Shown: positions 25,501-35,233, counted from the first letter of the stretch. The stretch: 64,000 nucleotides of DNA from Nitrospira sp. (GCA_018242765.1 JAFEBH010000002.1:124001-188000), one strand, 5' to 3'. Notes: generated by a model not told the origin, from the sequence alone. Made by a program: numbers and translations.

Positions 25501-26973
25501 TCATCCCAGGCGGTTAAGAAACCGTTTTGAGGCGGGGTAGGTGTTCCAGAGCAGTTCGAGTGTGATGGAGGTCAACAGCGCCGCAAGTGTTGCAGGTTTC
25601 TCCTCGGTTTTGGATAGAGGCTCTTGCCCCCTCAGGCGTTTCCATTCTTCATGTAAGGTGGTGTGGTGTTTCGAGACCAAAGTGTTCACCTTCTCGACCC
25701 AGAACCGAGGATTTTCTGGATCCATCACGTACTCTCCCTGGCCTCGGCCGAAATGGGCAATAGCCAGATATCGGACAATGACGTCTTGCACCAGCACATT
25801 CAGATATTCATTCGACCACGTTACCGGGGTCGGTGTACGCACTGCCTGCCGGTCCGCCCAGGCTTCCCCTCCGAAAAACCCAAGCACGCCTCCCACCACT
25901 GCCCCGGCGACCGTGAACAGCCCCATACTGACTCCACCCGTCGCCGCATCAAGGTGGAGCCCGGCATAGGCCCCGCTGGTCAATGCACCACCGATTCCGC
26001 CAATGGCTGTACCGCTGAGAGTCGCATCGCCACGGCCCTGCGAGCCTCGTTGGACTTCGACGTGTTCCATCCTGGCCTGGATGACACCAATCGCATCCCC
26101 TTCCAGGCCATGCAGAGCAATGACGGCTTTCGTTGTCACGCCAACCTCGTTCACCAAGTCCTTCAAGAGACTATCGACCGCCTGTTGCTTCTGAACATCC
26201 ATTGGTGAGCCGTCAGCCCCCGTCATCACCCGTGACCTCGCCGCGTGTGACACCAGCATCGTCCACTGTTCCATCGACGCATGGAAGACGGCCAGATTCG
26301 CATTCTGCCAGGCGGTGAACAATCGATTCATGAGGGAGCGGTCACGAGAGGGGAGCAGTGATTGAATGGTCTCGAACAGCATCCCTTCCTGAACCCAACA
26401 GCGGCTGAATGCATCCAGGCTATGGACACCTTTGACGAATCCATATCGGGCGAAGTAGTCCTTCCAGGGTTGCTCAAGACGTTGCTGTTCGTCACGGTCC
26501 CGGGGGCGGCCGGTTTGATTGAGGAGAACGACGACGGGTTTCTCGATCCATTCAAGCAGCTGTAGTTCCGGCGCGATGTACCCGGCCATGCTCGGCTCCT
26601 CGGCCGCATTCACCAGATAGAGGACGATGTCCGCCTCTTGCTGGACGTTCAACACCGCCTGTTGCGCACACCATGAAGGCCGATCGCGAAATCGATCCCA
26701 CACTTCCGTCAAAATGCGAACGATCGGATTCTTGGCCCCCTGTAACCGAGAAAGAATCTTTTGACAGTTGGGAAACCCTGGCGTGTCCCAGAGCTGCAGC
26801 GACTCCCCTGCGTCCGTTTCCAGCACCGTGTATTTTTGGTTTTCGAGCGTGACATGCGCGCGATCTGCGACGAGGCCGATATCTTTCCGGAGCAGCGTTC
26901 TGGCCAGCGTAGTCTTCCCGATATTCGTATGAGAAATCAGGGAGAGGGCAATCTGGGATTTTTTGACCGTCAT
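25501..26973 (-). CDS. GTPase with DUF3482-type C-terminus
   Basis: 490 aa. The N-terminal G domain has IALSLISHTNIGKTTLARTL, with a P-loop variant S-H-T-N-I-G-K-T-T. LWDTPGFP is the switch II motif, and LLNQTGRP takes the N-K-x-D position, with Q instead of K-x-D. The C-terminal half contains two Gly-rich hydrophobic segments, about 325-375, that could insert in a membrane. The GTPase/DUF3482 plus DUF2868 pairing is a conserved two-gene unit of unknown role. The start overlaps the stop of the upstream DUF2868 gene (ATGA). Confidence 0.8.
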   Translation of the reverse strand: MTVKKSQIALSLISHTNIGKTTLARTLLRKDIGLVADRAHVTLENQKYTVLETDAGESLQLWDTPGFPNCQKILSRLQGAKNPIVRILTEVWDRFRDRPSWCAQQAVLNVQQEADIVLYLVNAAEEPSMAGYIAPELQLLEWIEKPVVVLLNQTGRPRDRDEQQRLEQPWKDYFARYGFVKGVHSLDAFSRCWVQEGMLFETIQSLLPSRDRSLMNRLFTAWQNANLAVFHASMEQWTMLVSHAARSRVMTGADGSPMDVQKQQAVDSLLKDLVNEVGVTTKAVIALHGLEGDAIGVIQARMEHVEVQRGSQGRGDATLSGTAIGGIGGALTSGAYAGLHLDAATGGVSMGLFTVAGAVVGGVLGFFGGEAWADRQAVRTPTPVTWSNEYLNVLVQDVIVRYLAIAHFGRGQGEYVMDPENPRFWVEKVNTLVSKHHTTLHEEWKRLRGQEPLSKTEEKPATLAALLTSITLELLWNTYPASKRFLNRLG

Positions 26974-28466
26974 CGTGCCTCCCGAAAATCACCGGGCCAT
27001 AAACAGTCGGGCAAGGCTCGCAGTTCCTGATCCGGAGGGCCGGAAGGATCTCGGTATGTGAGAGCTTGCAATCCACACCCTTTCACCAGCGCCGCCCAAG
27101 ATTGGCACCTCTCTCTTAAACGCTTCTCATGATCGATCTGCGCATAGGCTTCGCAATCCAGGACAACCAACAACATGTTCGGTCGTCCTCTTCCTCGGAT
27201 CGTTGCTTTCAATTCCTCCAAAAATTCACTGTGCGTTTCCTCGGGAGCCTGAGCCACGTTGAACAGGACGACCGCACACAGGCTTCGAGCAGAGTCGTCC
27301 GGAAAATGTGGATGGTGCTCACCATAGGGAACCGAGCTCCCGATATGGATGTCCGCCAGAACACCGAAGGTATCGCTGAGGAATGTCAGCAGTCGATCAT
27401 CGGCCTCCTTCACACGATGGCTATAGGCCAGCACTTCCACGAACAGCCCTTTCCCACGATAGGGATTCAGCAAACGCTGAAAATACGGCTCATGAATCGG
27501 CAGACGGACATCGGCAGCCAGACGGGTCTTGCGAAACCAAGCCATCACGGCTAACAGCGTTCGTGGGAGGACAATGAGCAGCACCGTCGTCATCGCCCAG
27601 AAATGAATCCAGATGGCCGCATTGGCCCTGGCCGTGCCTCGCAACTCGGTGATGACCTCTACACTCGGCATTGGAATCTTCAACAGCCAACTCGCCGGTG
27701 CGAAGAGGAAGGACAGGAAGGTGTGGACTCCCTCGGCCTGCATAAACGTGCTGTCCCATCCAGCTTTGTACAGAAAGCTGAAACCGCGCAGATAGAGTCC
27801 CACGATCACGCCAATCGCCAACGTGGCCGCAGCCGCGTGGAGGAGACTGCGGGTATGGGTACTCAACAGATCTCGACCGCTCTGGAGCAGACGCACGGCA
27901 TAGGACGCAAGTGACGTTGTGACCCATTGCACCTCATCGGGACTCTGTAGCCGATCAAACCGTAGTCTGCTGAGCCGTCCCTTCACGATGCGTCCTAACA
28001 GCCATTCCACGAACCTCGGCACACCGGGCTGTGACCGATCTTGTGACGATCCAGGCACGACCGCGTTGTAGAGCAGCCCGATATAGACGACCGCATTCCA
28101 GAGGAGAAGCGTGAGGAGAGGAAAATTCAGAAGGTTAATATGCCCGGCAGGTCCAATGGGGTCGGCGAGGAAACCTCCCACAAGCGCACAAGCGATGAGC
28201 AGCATGAACGGAGCCTTGAACCGGAGGACGGCGAAGGCCGACGTGAATACAGGATGATTCTGTATCAGTCGATCGACAATGTGTTCAGCCCGTTCAAGAA
28301 CCCGAGCTTCTCCGGTTGGCAGAGGATCTCCCGCAATTGTTCGGTCCCGACCAGCGTTTTCATGACGAAGCAACCCCCGTTCATACCGCAAGATAAATTT
28401 GTGGTCAGGGTCATGTTCTTCACAGGCCTGAACCAGGAGCACCTTGGCAAGCTGGGCAAACGTCAT
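26970..28466 (-). CDS. DUF2868-type membrane protein
   Basis: 498 aa with about four to five transmembrane helices (near 105-125, 133-150, 215-235 and 285-320) and a cytoplasmic C-terminal domain with alternating strands and helices (VLAYSHRVKEADDRLLTF..., NMLLVVLDCEAYAQIDH). It is the standing partner of the DUF3482 GTPase. The pair is translationally coupled. Function is unknown; the tandem suggests a GTP-dependent membrane process. Confidence 0.75.
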   Translation of the reverse strand: MTFAQLAKVLLVQACEEHDPDHKFILRYERGLLRHENAGRDRTIAGDPLPTGEARVLERAEHIVDRLIQNHPVFTSAFAVLRFKAPFMLLIACALVGGFLADPIGPAGHINLLNFPLLTLLLWNAVVYIGLLYNAVVPGSSQDRSQPGVPRFVEWLLGRIVKGRLSRLRFDRLQSPDEVQWVTTSLASYAVRLLQSGRDLLSTHTRSLLHAAAATLAIGVIVGLYLRGFSFLYKAGWDSTFMQAEGVHTFLSFLFAPASWLLKIPMPSVEVITELRGTARANAAIWIHFWAMTTVLLIVLPRTLLAVMAWFRKTRLAADVRLPIHEPYFQRLLNPYRGKGLFVEVLAYSHRVKEADDRLLTFLSDTFGVLADIHIGSSVPYGEHHPHFPDDSARSLCAVVLFNVAQAPEETHSEFLEELKATIRGRGRPNMLLVVLDCEAYAQIDHEKRLRERCQSWAALVKGCGLQALTYRDPSGPPDQELRALPDCLWPGDFREAR

Positions 28467-28524
28467 CGGTAACTCACGACGTGCCCGCCGCTCATAATCG
28501 CAGCCACAAGATCACCAGCTCTGC

Positions 28525-28704
28525 TCACAGGCATGTCCTCTTTGTCTCCATATTGTTCACAAATACCCTCGCCAGACCGCAATACTTGGCATTATCGGGA
28601 CCTAGGAGAGTTCCGTCAATGAGAAGGGTGGGATTCTCCTCCCCACGGTCATGCCGTTGAAACTCCTGATCCAAAAAGGTCGCCACCTCGTTGACTCTCA
28701 GCAT
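28525..28704 (-). CDS. Possible small protein
   Basis: 59 aa (MLRVNEVATFLDQEFQRHD and so on) with protein-like composition and taggag about 12 bp upstream of the ATG. No family is recognised. It lies in the 617 bp between the DUF2868 gene and the zinc-ribbon gene. The rest of that stretch (28705-29083) shows nothing I can support. Confidence 0.3.
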   Translation of the reverse strand: MLRVNEVATFLDQEFQRHDRGEENPTLLIDGTLLGPDNAKYCGLARVFVNNMETKRTCL

Positions 28705-29083
28705 TCATTGACGCTCCTACGCAAGACAGCATAACAAGAGGCCAGAATAAAGCCTTCCCAAGAATCCGCCCGCTCGGGTTTTGATGGGATCGACAGAGGG
28801 AGCCCTGTATCGTTTCGTCCTTCTAGGCGTATCACTTGAGATACGCTGTCACGGCCTTCCCTCCCTCTAGCGAGAGCCTCATCACCCCCGACGACATCGC
28901 TCTCAGAATCAATGCAAACGCTCACCAGTTGCTGATCCAGAGTCACAGGGTAGTCACGCCAACGTAAGGAACAAGGCGCTTCGTCGGCACCACTCATTAC
29001 CGTGGCATCATCATTGCGTATAGGACTGAATACATACTGAGCACAATCAGCTGTGCTCATCCAATCACGAAGGAGGGATTCCC

Positions 29084-29305
29084 ATGAGGTGCACAAAATG
29101 CAGTGGTCTGATGGTGGTGGATCATTTATTGGACATGAAGGAGAGCTATCTGCCGATGTGGCTGCAGGCCCTTCGGTGCCTGACCTGCGGCAATATCGTG
29201 GACCCACTGATCCATTTTCACCGCGCGACCCAGCAGGCTCAGAGAGCCAGACGGCTCACGACACGTTTTGCAAGAAAGACGACTCGACCGGCAGTGGCGG
29301 CGTAG
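29084..29305 (+). CDS. Small zinc-ribbon protein
   Basis: 73 aa from the ATG at 29084, preceded by cgaaggaggg. Two Cys pairs, CTKC (3-6) and CLTC (32-35), form a probable zinc ribbon. A basic C-terminal tail (RARRLTTRFARKTTRP) could contact nucleic acid. No named family is recognised. It is transcribed toward recQ, which is on the other strand. Confidence 0.65.
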   Translation: MRCTKCSGLMVVDHLLDMKESYLPMWLQALRCLTCGNIVDPLIHFHRATQQAQRARRLTTRFARKTTRPAVAA

Positions 29306-29446
29306 CAAGATGGTGGTGCAGCAAGGCCAGACAGATCGCAAGACGGGGTGTGCTTTCTGAACTATCTCTTTACCGTATTCAACAGGAAAGCACGCTCCGT
29401 AGGCGCTGCCTTCATGCATGAAAGAGTGAGGGGATTCAGGTGGATG

Positions 29447-31306
29447 CTATTGTGTCCCGTTAACCACCTCCAACACCCGTCGGCCATACCGCTCGGCTTT
29501 CATCTCGCCGATGCCTGGAATCTCCAGTAACGCCGCTCGCGTGTCCGGTTTGGAACCGGCGATGGCCTTCAACGTCTTATCGTGAAAAATGAGGAATGGC
29601 GCGACGCCTTCTTCCTCAGCGAGTTCGGAGCGGAGCTGTCGCAACCGTTCAACAAGCTGCCGATCCGGCGGCAACGTCATCGGAATAGGCGTAGGCACAA
29701 CCTCTAAGCGACGCGGCCGCTCTCCTGATCCATGGGATGTCGCACCTTCCAGCTGTTCCAGTTCAACCAGGCGAAGCCCTTGCAGGGCCTCTCGTCCTTT
29801 TGCCGTCAGTTCAAGCGTAGGGTACTCCGTTCCTTCAACTCGCAGATATCCTGAGTTGACGAGGGCTTTCACATAACCGGTGACCGCTAGCTTCGTCTCC
29901 GTTCCACACATGCCGTACGTCGGACAATCTGCTGCCCCATAGGCCGCAAGCACCTTCGATCGACTTCCGCGAAGAATATCGACGATCCGTCCCATCCCAA
30001 ATCGACCTCCGCACCAGGCCACCGTATCCAGTACTGCCGGTGCGATCGCATTCCCTTGAGGAACCTTGCGACTCGGCTGCCGCGCCGGCGTCACACAGCG
30101 GTCGCACAGGCCACAACGACCTGAGGCAAGCTCGCCCTGATCACTAAAATATTCCAGAATCGCGAGCTGTCGGCACGTCGACGTCGACACATATCCCAGC
30201 AATTCTTGCAAAAGCGTCGTCATGCGCCCCGCCCGTTCAGCGCCATCAGAATCCTTGGATGCCTGCGAAATGAAATATTCCTGGGTGGCCACATCCCGTT
30301 CATGGAACAGCACCACACAGGCAGCTGGTTGCCCATCCCGTCCAGCGCGACCCGCCTCCTGATAATAGGCCTCCAGACTGCCGGGAATATCGAAATGGAC
30401 GACCAGCCGGACATCCGGCTTATCGATCCCCATCCCGAAGGCATTCGTCGCCGCCAGAATTCGCACCGCCCCTCGGCGGAAATCCTGATGCACCAGACGC
30501 CGTGCGTCATCGGACAAACCCGCATGGTAGTAGCCGACCGCCGGGTGGGATTGGCCCAGCCACGCAGCTACCTCTTCAACCGTCCGGCGAGTGGCGCCAT
30601 AGACGAGGATTGTGCCTGTCTCTGTCTCTCGAACCAGCCGGTCTACCAGGACAAGTTTGTCTCGAAGGGTCTGACAATGATGTACGGAGAAGGCCAGATT
30701 CTTCCGACGAAATCCGGCGACGAGTCGGAACGGGTCATGAAGCGACAGCCGGCGACACACATCCGTCTGCACACGCGCAGTGGCCGTCGCCGTCAAGGCC
30801 AAACAGGGAGGATTCGTGAGCTCCTGACGCAGCCGGCCGATCTTGAGATAGTCCGGTCTGAAGTCATGACCCCACTGAGAAATACAATGAACTTCATCGA
30901 CCACCAGGAGCGACACCCAGAGAGTCCGTAACAGGCGAAGAAACCCTTCATGCTGCATCCGCTCCGGCGCGAGGTAGAGGAGCTGAATACGCCGCTGCTT
31001 GAGATCTTCCAGAACCAGACTCTTTTCCAGCCCACTGAGTCCGGAGTGAAACGCCGCAACCGCAATCTTACGCTGCTTCATGGCGATCACCTGATCTTGC
31101 ATCAACGCAATGAGCGGCGAAATGACCAGCGTCAACCCCGGCAGAAGAGTGGCCGGAAACTGGTAACAGAGCGATTTGCCTTGCCCCGTCGGCATCACTG
31201 CCATGACATCGCGCCCAGCCAACACCGCGCGTATGACATCCTCTTGGCCAGGGCGAAATGCCGAAAACCCGAACCGTTCCTTGAGTTGTCGAGTCAGATC
31301 ATCCAC
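29447..31306 (-). CDS. recQ: ATP-dependent DNA helicase RecQ
   Basis: 619 aa. The helicase core opens FGFSAFRPGQEDVIRAVL and has Walker A PTGQGKS, DEVH (DEAH variant) and HCISQWGHDFRPDY. NAFGMGIDKPDVRLVVHFDIPGSLEAYYQEAGRAGRDG follows as motifs V and VI. The RQC domain supplies a zinc site, CRQLAILEYF...CGLCDRC. The HRDC domain at the C-terminus (LRQLRSELAEEEGVAPFLIFHDKTL) binds single-stranded DNA. It acts in recombination and fork repair. Length and domain set are typical. It appears monocistronic. Confidence 0.93.
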   Translation of the reverse strand: MDDLTRQLKERFGFSAFRPGQEDVIRAVLAGRDVMAVMPTGQGKSLCYQFPATLLPGLTLVISPLIALMQDQVIAMKQRKIAVAAFHSGLSGLEKSLVLEDLKQRRIQLLYLAPERMQHEGFLRLLRTLWVSLLVVDEVHCISQWGHDFRPDYLKIGRLRQELTNPPCLALTATATARVQTDVCRRLSLHDPFRLVAGFRRKNLAFSVHHCQTLRDKLVLVDRLVRETETGTILVYGATRRTVEEVAAWLGQSHPAVGYYHAGLSDDARRLVHQDFRRGAVRILAATNAFGMGIDKPDVRLVVHFDIPGSLEAYYQEAGRAGRDGQPAACVVLFHERDVATQEYFISQASKDSDGAERAGRMTTLLQELLGYVSTSTCRQLAILEYFSDQGELASGRCGLCDRCVTPARQPSRKVPQGNAIAPAVLDTVAWCGGRFGMGRIVDILRGSRSKVLAAYGAADCPTYGMCGTETKLAVTGYVKALVNSGYLRVEGTEYPTLELTAKGREALQGLRLVELEQLEGATSHGSGERPRRLEVVPTPIPMTLPPDRQLVERLRQLRSELAEEEGVAPFLIFHDKTLKAIAGSKPDTRAALLEIPGIGEMKAERYGRRVLEVVNGTQ

Positions 31307-31511
31307 GGGAAGGCGAATCAGAGGAATAGAATGTGATCAAGACCAACCGAGAAGGAAGTATAGATGAGCAGTGATAGGCAAGTCGAGCTGACCGAACGAA
31401 AACGTGCAGTCAAGACATCCCTATCGACAGTCGCACACCGGCTTCAAGGGAAGCCACCTGAGGGAACAGAACGAGGGTGAGCTGAGAGAAGAGATCCCGA
31501 TGTAGAAATGG

Positions 31512-32036
31512 TCAGGCTGCCAGTGAATCGCCTTCCGCGGCCTGGCCTCCGACTAGATTCGACCCATCAAGTCGTTGAATCATCGGCTGATAGGCAATCA
31601 CCTTCCGCAGAATCATGGTTCTCAAATCTTCATCTTCCATATGGGACAGTGCGTCGTGAGCCCCCGCCATATCTCCGTCCTGTGCCAGATGAGCAGCAAT
31701 GCCGATGAGCGGGAGAACCCCCGCATTGCCCATCGCTTTCGCGATCTCGATCGCCCCAGATCGATCCCCGGCTTTGATAAAGAGTTGTGGAAGCTCAAGA
31801 TAGAAATGGCTGGCCAAGAGCGACGGATCGGGACAGGAGAGAATCGTATCTTTCACGGCCTGCACATTACCTCGCTCTGACTCGACGAACAACATCATCT
31901 GCCAGGCGTCTCGCAAATATCGGTGGTCTGCGATCTCGTTCGCCGTCTGTTGTGCTCCTGCCGTATCACCCGCCAGCACTTGCCTGATCACCTGATTCTT
32001 CAACTCCTCATCCGTCGGTGTGTGGGTTGGCATCAT
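31512..32036 (-). CDS. TPR-like hypothetical protein
   Basis: 174 aa of repeated antiparallel helices (DTAGAQQTANEIADHRYLRDAWQMML, GNVQAVKDTIL, GDRSGAIEIAKAMGN, GDMAGAHDALSHM), consistent with tetratricopeptide-like packing. Such folds mediate protein contacts. No signal peptide is seen. The 205 bp downstream toward recQ (31307-31511) and the upstream region hold no recognised gene. Confidence 0.55.
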   Translation of the reverse strand: MMPTHTPTDEELKNQVIRQVLAGDTAGAQQTANEIADHRYLRDAWQMMLFVESERGNVQAVKDTILSCPDPSLLASHFYLELPQLFIKAGDRSGAIEIAKAMGNAGVLPLIGIAAHLAQDGDMAGAHDALSHMEDEDLRTMILRKVIAYQPMIQRLDGSNLVGGQAAEGDSLAA

Positions 32037-32675
32037 CGTGCGGCTCCTCTCTCAAAGTGATCATCGCAGTCGATTAGAAATGTAGCCGTGAGCGTCGTTC
32101 TTGTCGATTGTTTTCTGGAAAAATTCGCGCGCCTCTCCACCTCACAGTCGAGCGACCGATGCTCAAGACAACGCTTCGCGTACTCGCCGACTGTTTCACG
32201 TGGCATGCGCTGCCCAATAAAATTTGATCCGTGATCTGCAAGAATCAAAATGAACGCACGGCTCGTTTCAGGATGATGCGGCACAGCCTCCCGGTCGCAC
32301 TTCGATACATCGGTGGGGCAATGAAGGGTTGCGTCACCTTTCAGGCAATCTTTCGTTCTCAACGGTCCGTTCAGAATGGGCAAGAACGTATGCACTCCCA
32401 TCCCCCTTCCGCCCCATCAAGCACGAGCTGGTTCTGAAGCCCAACTGTCTTCTTGTTATCTTATGAGGATGATCGTATCTGTCATGGACACTCACATTTA
32501 AAATCATTCGAGGGAGAGTGCCATGACGAGTTAGGAGAGCTCAAAGAAGTGCCTAGCGGCAAGGAAGTCCTCAACATAACTTATCGACCTGCCATGTGTT
32601 TTTTGGCATTAACGCACGACTACCCTATTTCTCCTCTTCACTTGCGCATATGAAATGTCCGGCTATACTTTCTAA
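32037..32675. other. Gene-poor stretch
   Basis: About 640 bp. A 122-aa minus-strand frame (32033-32401) touches the TPR-like gene start, but it lacks a ribosome binding site and protein-like composition. Nothing else is recognisable. Confidence 0.5.
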
Positions 32676-33008
32676 ATGCGTTCATCAAAATACATTCTCT
32701 GGCAAGACGATAACGGCTGGCGCGGCTACCTGGAAGGCTACCCCGAGTATGAAGTACAAGGCGAGTCGTTTGAAGAGCTCCAGGTAAAGCTGTGGCAATT
32801 GCATCAAGAGCTCACCGGCCACCATCAAGAACCAGAAGTGATCCAAGATCAGGACCGCTATCAGCATTCCGATCCAAAAGCGCACCCGGGGTCTCACGGC
32901 CACACCCATGGTCATATACCCACCCTGCCTCGCCCCATGTCGCGCGCGCAGAGTAAGCGCCGCGCACGGGTTGAAGAGCTCATGTTTACGATAATCAGTA
33001 ACCGTTGA
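32676..33008 (+). CDS. HicB-like small protein with His-rich tail
   Basis: 110 aa. Residues 4-52 (KYILWQDDNGWRGYLEGYPEYEVQGESFEELQVKLWQL) have the HicB/DUF1902 pattern: a strand containing W-x-G-Y-L, an acidic E-S-F-E-E-L-Q helix, and a further helix. The tail has a HPGSHGHTHGH His cluster and a basic end. No HicA toxin gene is adjacent. A related shorter protein is encoded at 33215-33403. The ribosome binding site is weak. Confidence 0.55.
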   Translation: MRSSKYILWQDDNGWRGYLEGYPEYEVQGESFEELQVKLWQLHQELTGHHQEPEVIQDQDRYQHSDPKAHPGSHGHTHGHIPTLPRPMSRAQSKRRARVEELMFTIISNR

Positions 33009-33214
33009 GGATAACTAACGTCGATTCCCCACGACCTTGTCACCATGTCTCCCGCTGAACGTAATACAAGACTGCGCACCGCTAGAAAGCGGCCATGGAG
33101 ATGCTCTTAGAAAGACTCGCTGACCGACAGAGGATCGCGTGTTGGAATGAATCTGTAGCCTAATGACCCGTTCATTCTTCGATTCATGTCCGTCGTCTCA
33201 ACATGAGGTAGATC

Positions 33215-33403
33215 ATGCAAGCGATCAAATGCTACTACTTGGATGATGAGAAGCAGTGGTTAGGCTATCTGCTAAACTTCCCTGACCACTGGGCTCACGG
33301 AGAGACGCTTGAAGCCCTCCAAGCCAACCTGTATCGTTTGAATTTTGACCTCACCTTGGTGGAAGCTCTACGAAAAGTGTCTGAACTCAGTCTTCCCTTG
33401 TAA
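33215..33403 (+). CDS. HicB-like small protein
   Basis: 62 aa. KCYYLDDEKQWLGYLLNF, followed by HGETLEALQANLYRL, aligns with the first part of the protein at 32676 (WRGYLEG...GESFEELQVKLWQL). The two are therefore tandem paralogues of the HicB-type fold. catgaggtagatc lies before the ATG. No toxin partner is visible. The 206 bp between the two genes holds nothing recognisable. Confidence 0.6.
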   Translation: MQAIKCYYLDDEKQWLGYLLNFPDHWAHGETLEALQANLYRLNFDLTLVEALRKVSELSLPL

Positions 33404-33615
33404 CTAGCCTCATCCTCAAACCAAAATAGTCCGATCTGTTCGTACCTTAGCACCCGAATCCGCCCATCTTACCCCCTCAACAGCTAACGACATGCGGATT
33501 CTTGTCCCCGCAAGGTCTGAGCACCTGTAAGATTTCCTCCCGTGTCACAACCACTCCTCAAGAAACAGGCTCAGAGTGGAACGATGCTACGGCAATTGCT
33601 TCCACTATATCCCGA

Positions 33616-33645
33616 TTGACCAGATCCCTAAGAGATTGGTACATA
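33616..33645 (+). promoter_or_regulatory. Candidate promoter of the ars-pst gene series
   Basis: TTGACC (33616-33621) and TACATA (33640-33645) are 18 bp apart, 45 bp upstream of the arsM ATG at 33690. The -10 is poor. An extended arsM start at 33576 would place this signal inside the gene, which favours the shorter protein. Confidence 0.35.
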
Positions 33646-33689
33646 TAGAGCCAGCTCCATATCATCAAGAAACTCCTACGAGGCCGACC

Positions 33690-34877
33690 ATGCCCACTGA
33701 TGACATCACACAAAAAGTCAGCGAACGCTATACGGACGCCGTACGGACCGGTGAGGAGATGTGCTGCCCCACCAGCTACGACATGGGACACCTCAAGACC
33801 TTCATTCCTGAAGAAGTCTTGAAGATCTCTTACGGCTGCGGCACGCCGGCTGGGCTCAAGACGGTGCGGGCCGGAGAAACGGTCTTGGATATTGGATCAG
33901 GCGGCGGGATCGACTGTTTTGAAGCGTCTCGGCTGGTCGGCCCCACCGGGCGCGTGGTCGGTATCGACATGACCGACACGATGTTGGAGATCGCCAGAAA
34001 AAACACAGCTGTCGTGGCTTCGAACCTCGGTTATCCCGCGTCGAACGTGGAGTTTCGAAAGGGCCTGGCGGATGCAATGCCAGTCGACGACGGGATGATC
34101 GATCTGATCATCTCGAATTGCGTGATCAACCTGGCACCGGATAAGCGGAAGGTGTTTCGCGAAATGTACCGGGTTGCCAAACCCGGCGGACGGTTCACGA
34201 TCTCCGATATTGTGTCGGATCAAACCGTACCGCAGTACCTTGTCCACGACACTCAGAAATGGGGCGATTGTCTATCCGGCGCCTTGACGCTCACCGATTA
34301 CATGAACGGCATGACGGCAGCCGGATTTCTCGGTATCCATCTGGTGAAGTTCTCGCCCTGGCGCATGATCGACGGTATCCATTTCTTTTCCGTGACGTTG
34401 ACCGGTTACAAGCTGCCTCCGGCACCGGCTGCTTCTTCAGTCCGCTACGCCACCCTGCGCGGTCCTTTCAGTCGGCTGGTGAATGAGCGAGGCACGACCT
34501 ACCAGCGCGGCATTCCACAACCAATTAGCCCGAACGATACACAGTTGCTGAGCAATTCTCCCTTTACCGAACACTTTCTTCTGACGACCGAACCGGCCCC
34601 GCTGGACAACCATGACCCACGTTGGAGCGCCGTCTTACCTGCCGATGCTCCCTGCACCTGGCAAGGCCACTATGCGTTGCTAGCCGGTCCGTTCGTTGAA
34701 GCAGCCGATGATGATCAGCATGTGTATCGCCGAGGTGAGCCGCTGGAGATTTGCTCCAAGACGGTGGCGGTTCTTGGAACCAATGGATATCAGCCCCACT
34801 TTGTCATCCTGAACCGGGCAGGTGAGCACGTGAATGGTGAAGCCGTGATTTGCTCGCCTGATGGAGGCTGTTGCTGA
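33690..34877 (+). CDS. arsM: Arsenite S-adenosylmethionine methyltransferase
   Basis: 395 aa from the ATG at 33690. The SAM-binding Rossmann motif is VLDIGSGGGIDCFEAS. ArsM cysteines are visible in EEMCCPTSYD, SYGCG, DLIISNCVINL and later positions, and they bind As(III). It methylates arsenite stepwise to volatile or excreted forms. Residues beyond about 275 form an extension with two related blocks (YATLRGPFSRL...YQRG and YALLAGPFVEA...YRRG). It ends GGCC. The stop shares its last base with the arsR start. A longer start at 33576 lacks a ribosome binding site. Confidence 0.9.
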   Translation: MPTDDITQKVSERYTDAVRTGEEMCCPTSYDMGHLKTFIPEEVLKISYGCGTPAGLKTVRAGETVLDIGSGGGIDCFEASRLVGPTGRVVGIDMTDTMLEIARKNTAVVASNLGYPASNVEFRKGLADAMPVDDGMIDLIISNCVINLAPDKRKVFREMYRVAKPGGRFTISDIVSDQTVPQYLVHDTQKWGDCLSGALTLTDYMNGMTAAGFLGIHLVKFSPWRMIDGIHFFSVTLTGYKLPPAPAASSVRYATLRGPFSRLVNERGTTYQRGIPQPISPNDTQLLSNSPFTEHFLLTTEPAPLDNHDPRWSAVLPADAPCTWQGHYALLAGPFVEAADDDQHVYRRGEPLEICSKTVAVLGTNGYQPHFVILNRAGEHVNGEAVICSPDGGCC

Positions 34878-35233
34878 TGAAGCCTACCATTAATACCAAC
34901 GTCCTTACTTCACGCCAATGTGCATCGGTTCTCAAGGCACTGGGCGATGAAACTCGACTGCGCATCTTGGAATCCTTACTCATCGGAGGGAAATGCGTGA
35001 CAGACCTTGTCCAAGAACTCGGATGTTCCCAACCCCATGCCTCCCATCACCTCCGCATCTTGCGGGACTCCGGCCTGGTCGAAGGACATCGGTGCGGCAA
35101 ACAGGTGTGCTACCGTGTCACGCCCGAGATTCAAAGAGCCCTGGCAAACGGGCAAGGACAAGCCCTGGATTTCGGCTGTTGTGAGTTGCGGTTTCCAGAG
35201 TCGGCCCTGATGACGATCGGTCGTGCGCGCTAA
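34877..35233 (+). CDS. arsR: ArsR-family transcriptional repressor
   Basis: 118 aa winged-helix repressor, with VLKALGDETRLRILESLL opening the domain and QPHASHHLRILRDSGLVEGHRCGKQVCYRV giving the recognition helix and wing. The classical ELCVCDL metal site is replaced by GGKCVTDLVQEL. Additional C-terminal cysteines (FGCCEL) could complete an As(III) site. It starts at the arsM stop (TGATG) and is presumably autoregulating the ars genes. Confidence 0.9.
   Translation: MKPTINTNVLTSRQCASVLKALGDETRLRILESLLIGGKCVTDLVQELGCSQPHASHHLRILRDSGLVEGHRCGKQVCYRVTPEIQRALANGQGQALDFGCCELRFPESALMTIGRAR

Noticed and set aside
28698..29207. A 169-codon minus-strand frame upstream of and across the zinc-ribbon gene
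   Set aside because: It overlaps a better supported gene antisense, has no ribosome binding site and shows no family features.
32033..32401. A 122-codon minus-strand frame abutting the TPR-like gene start
   Set aside because: Composition is not protein-like, there is no Shine-Dalgarno, and the ATGA-type overlap is likely chance.
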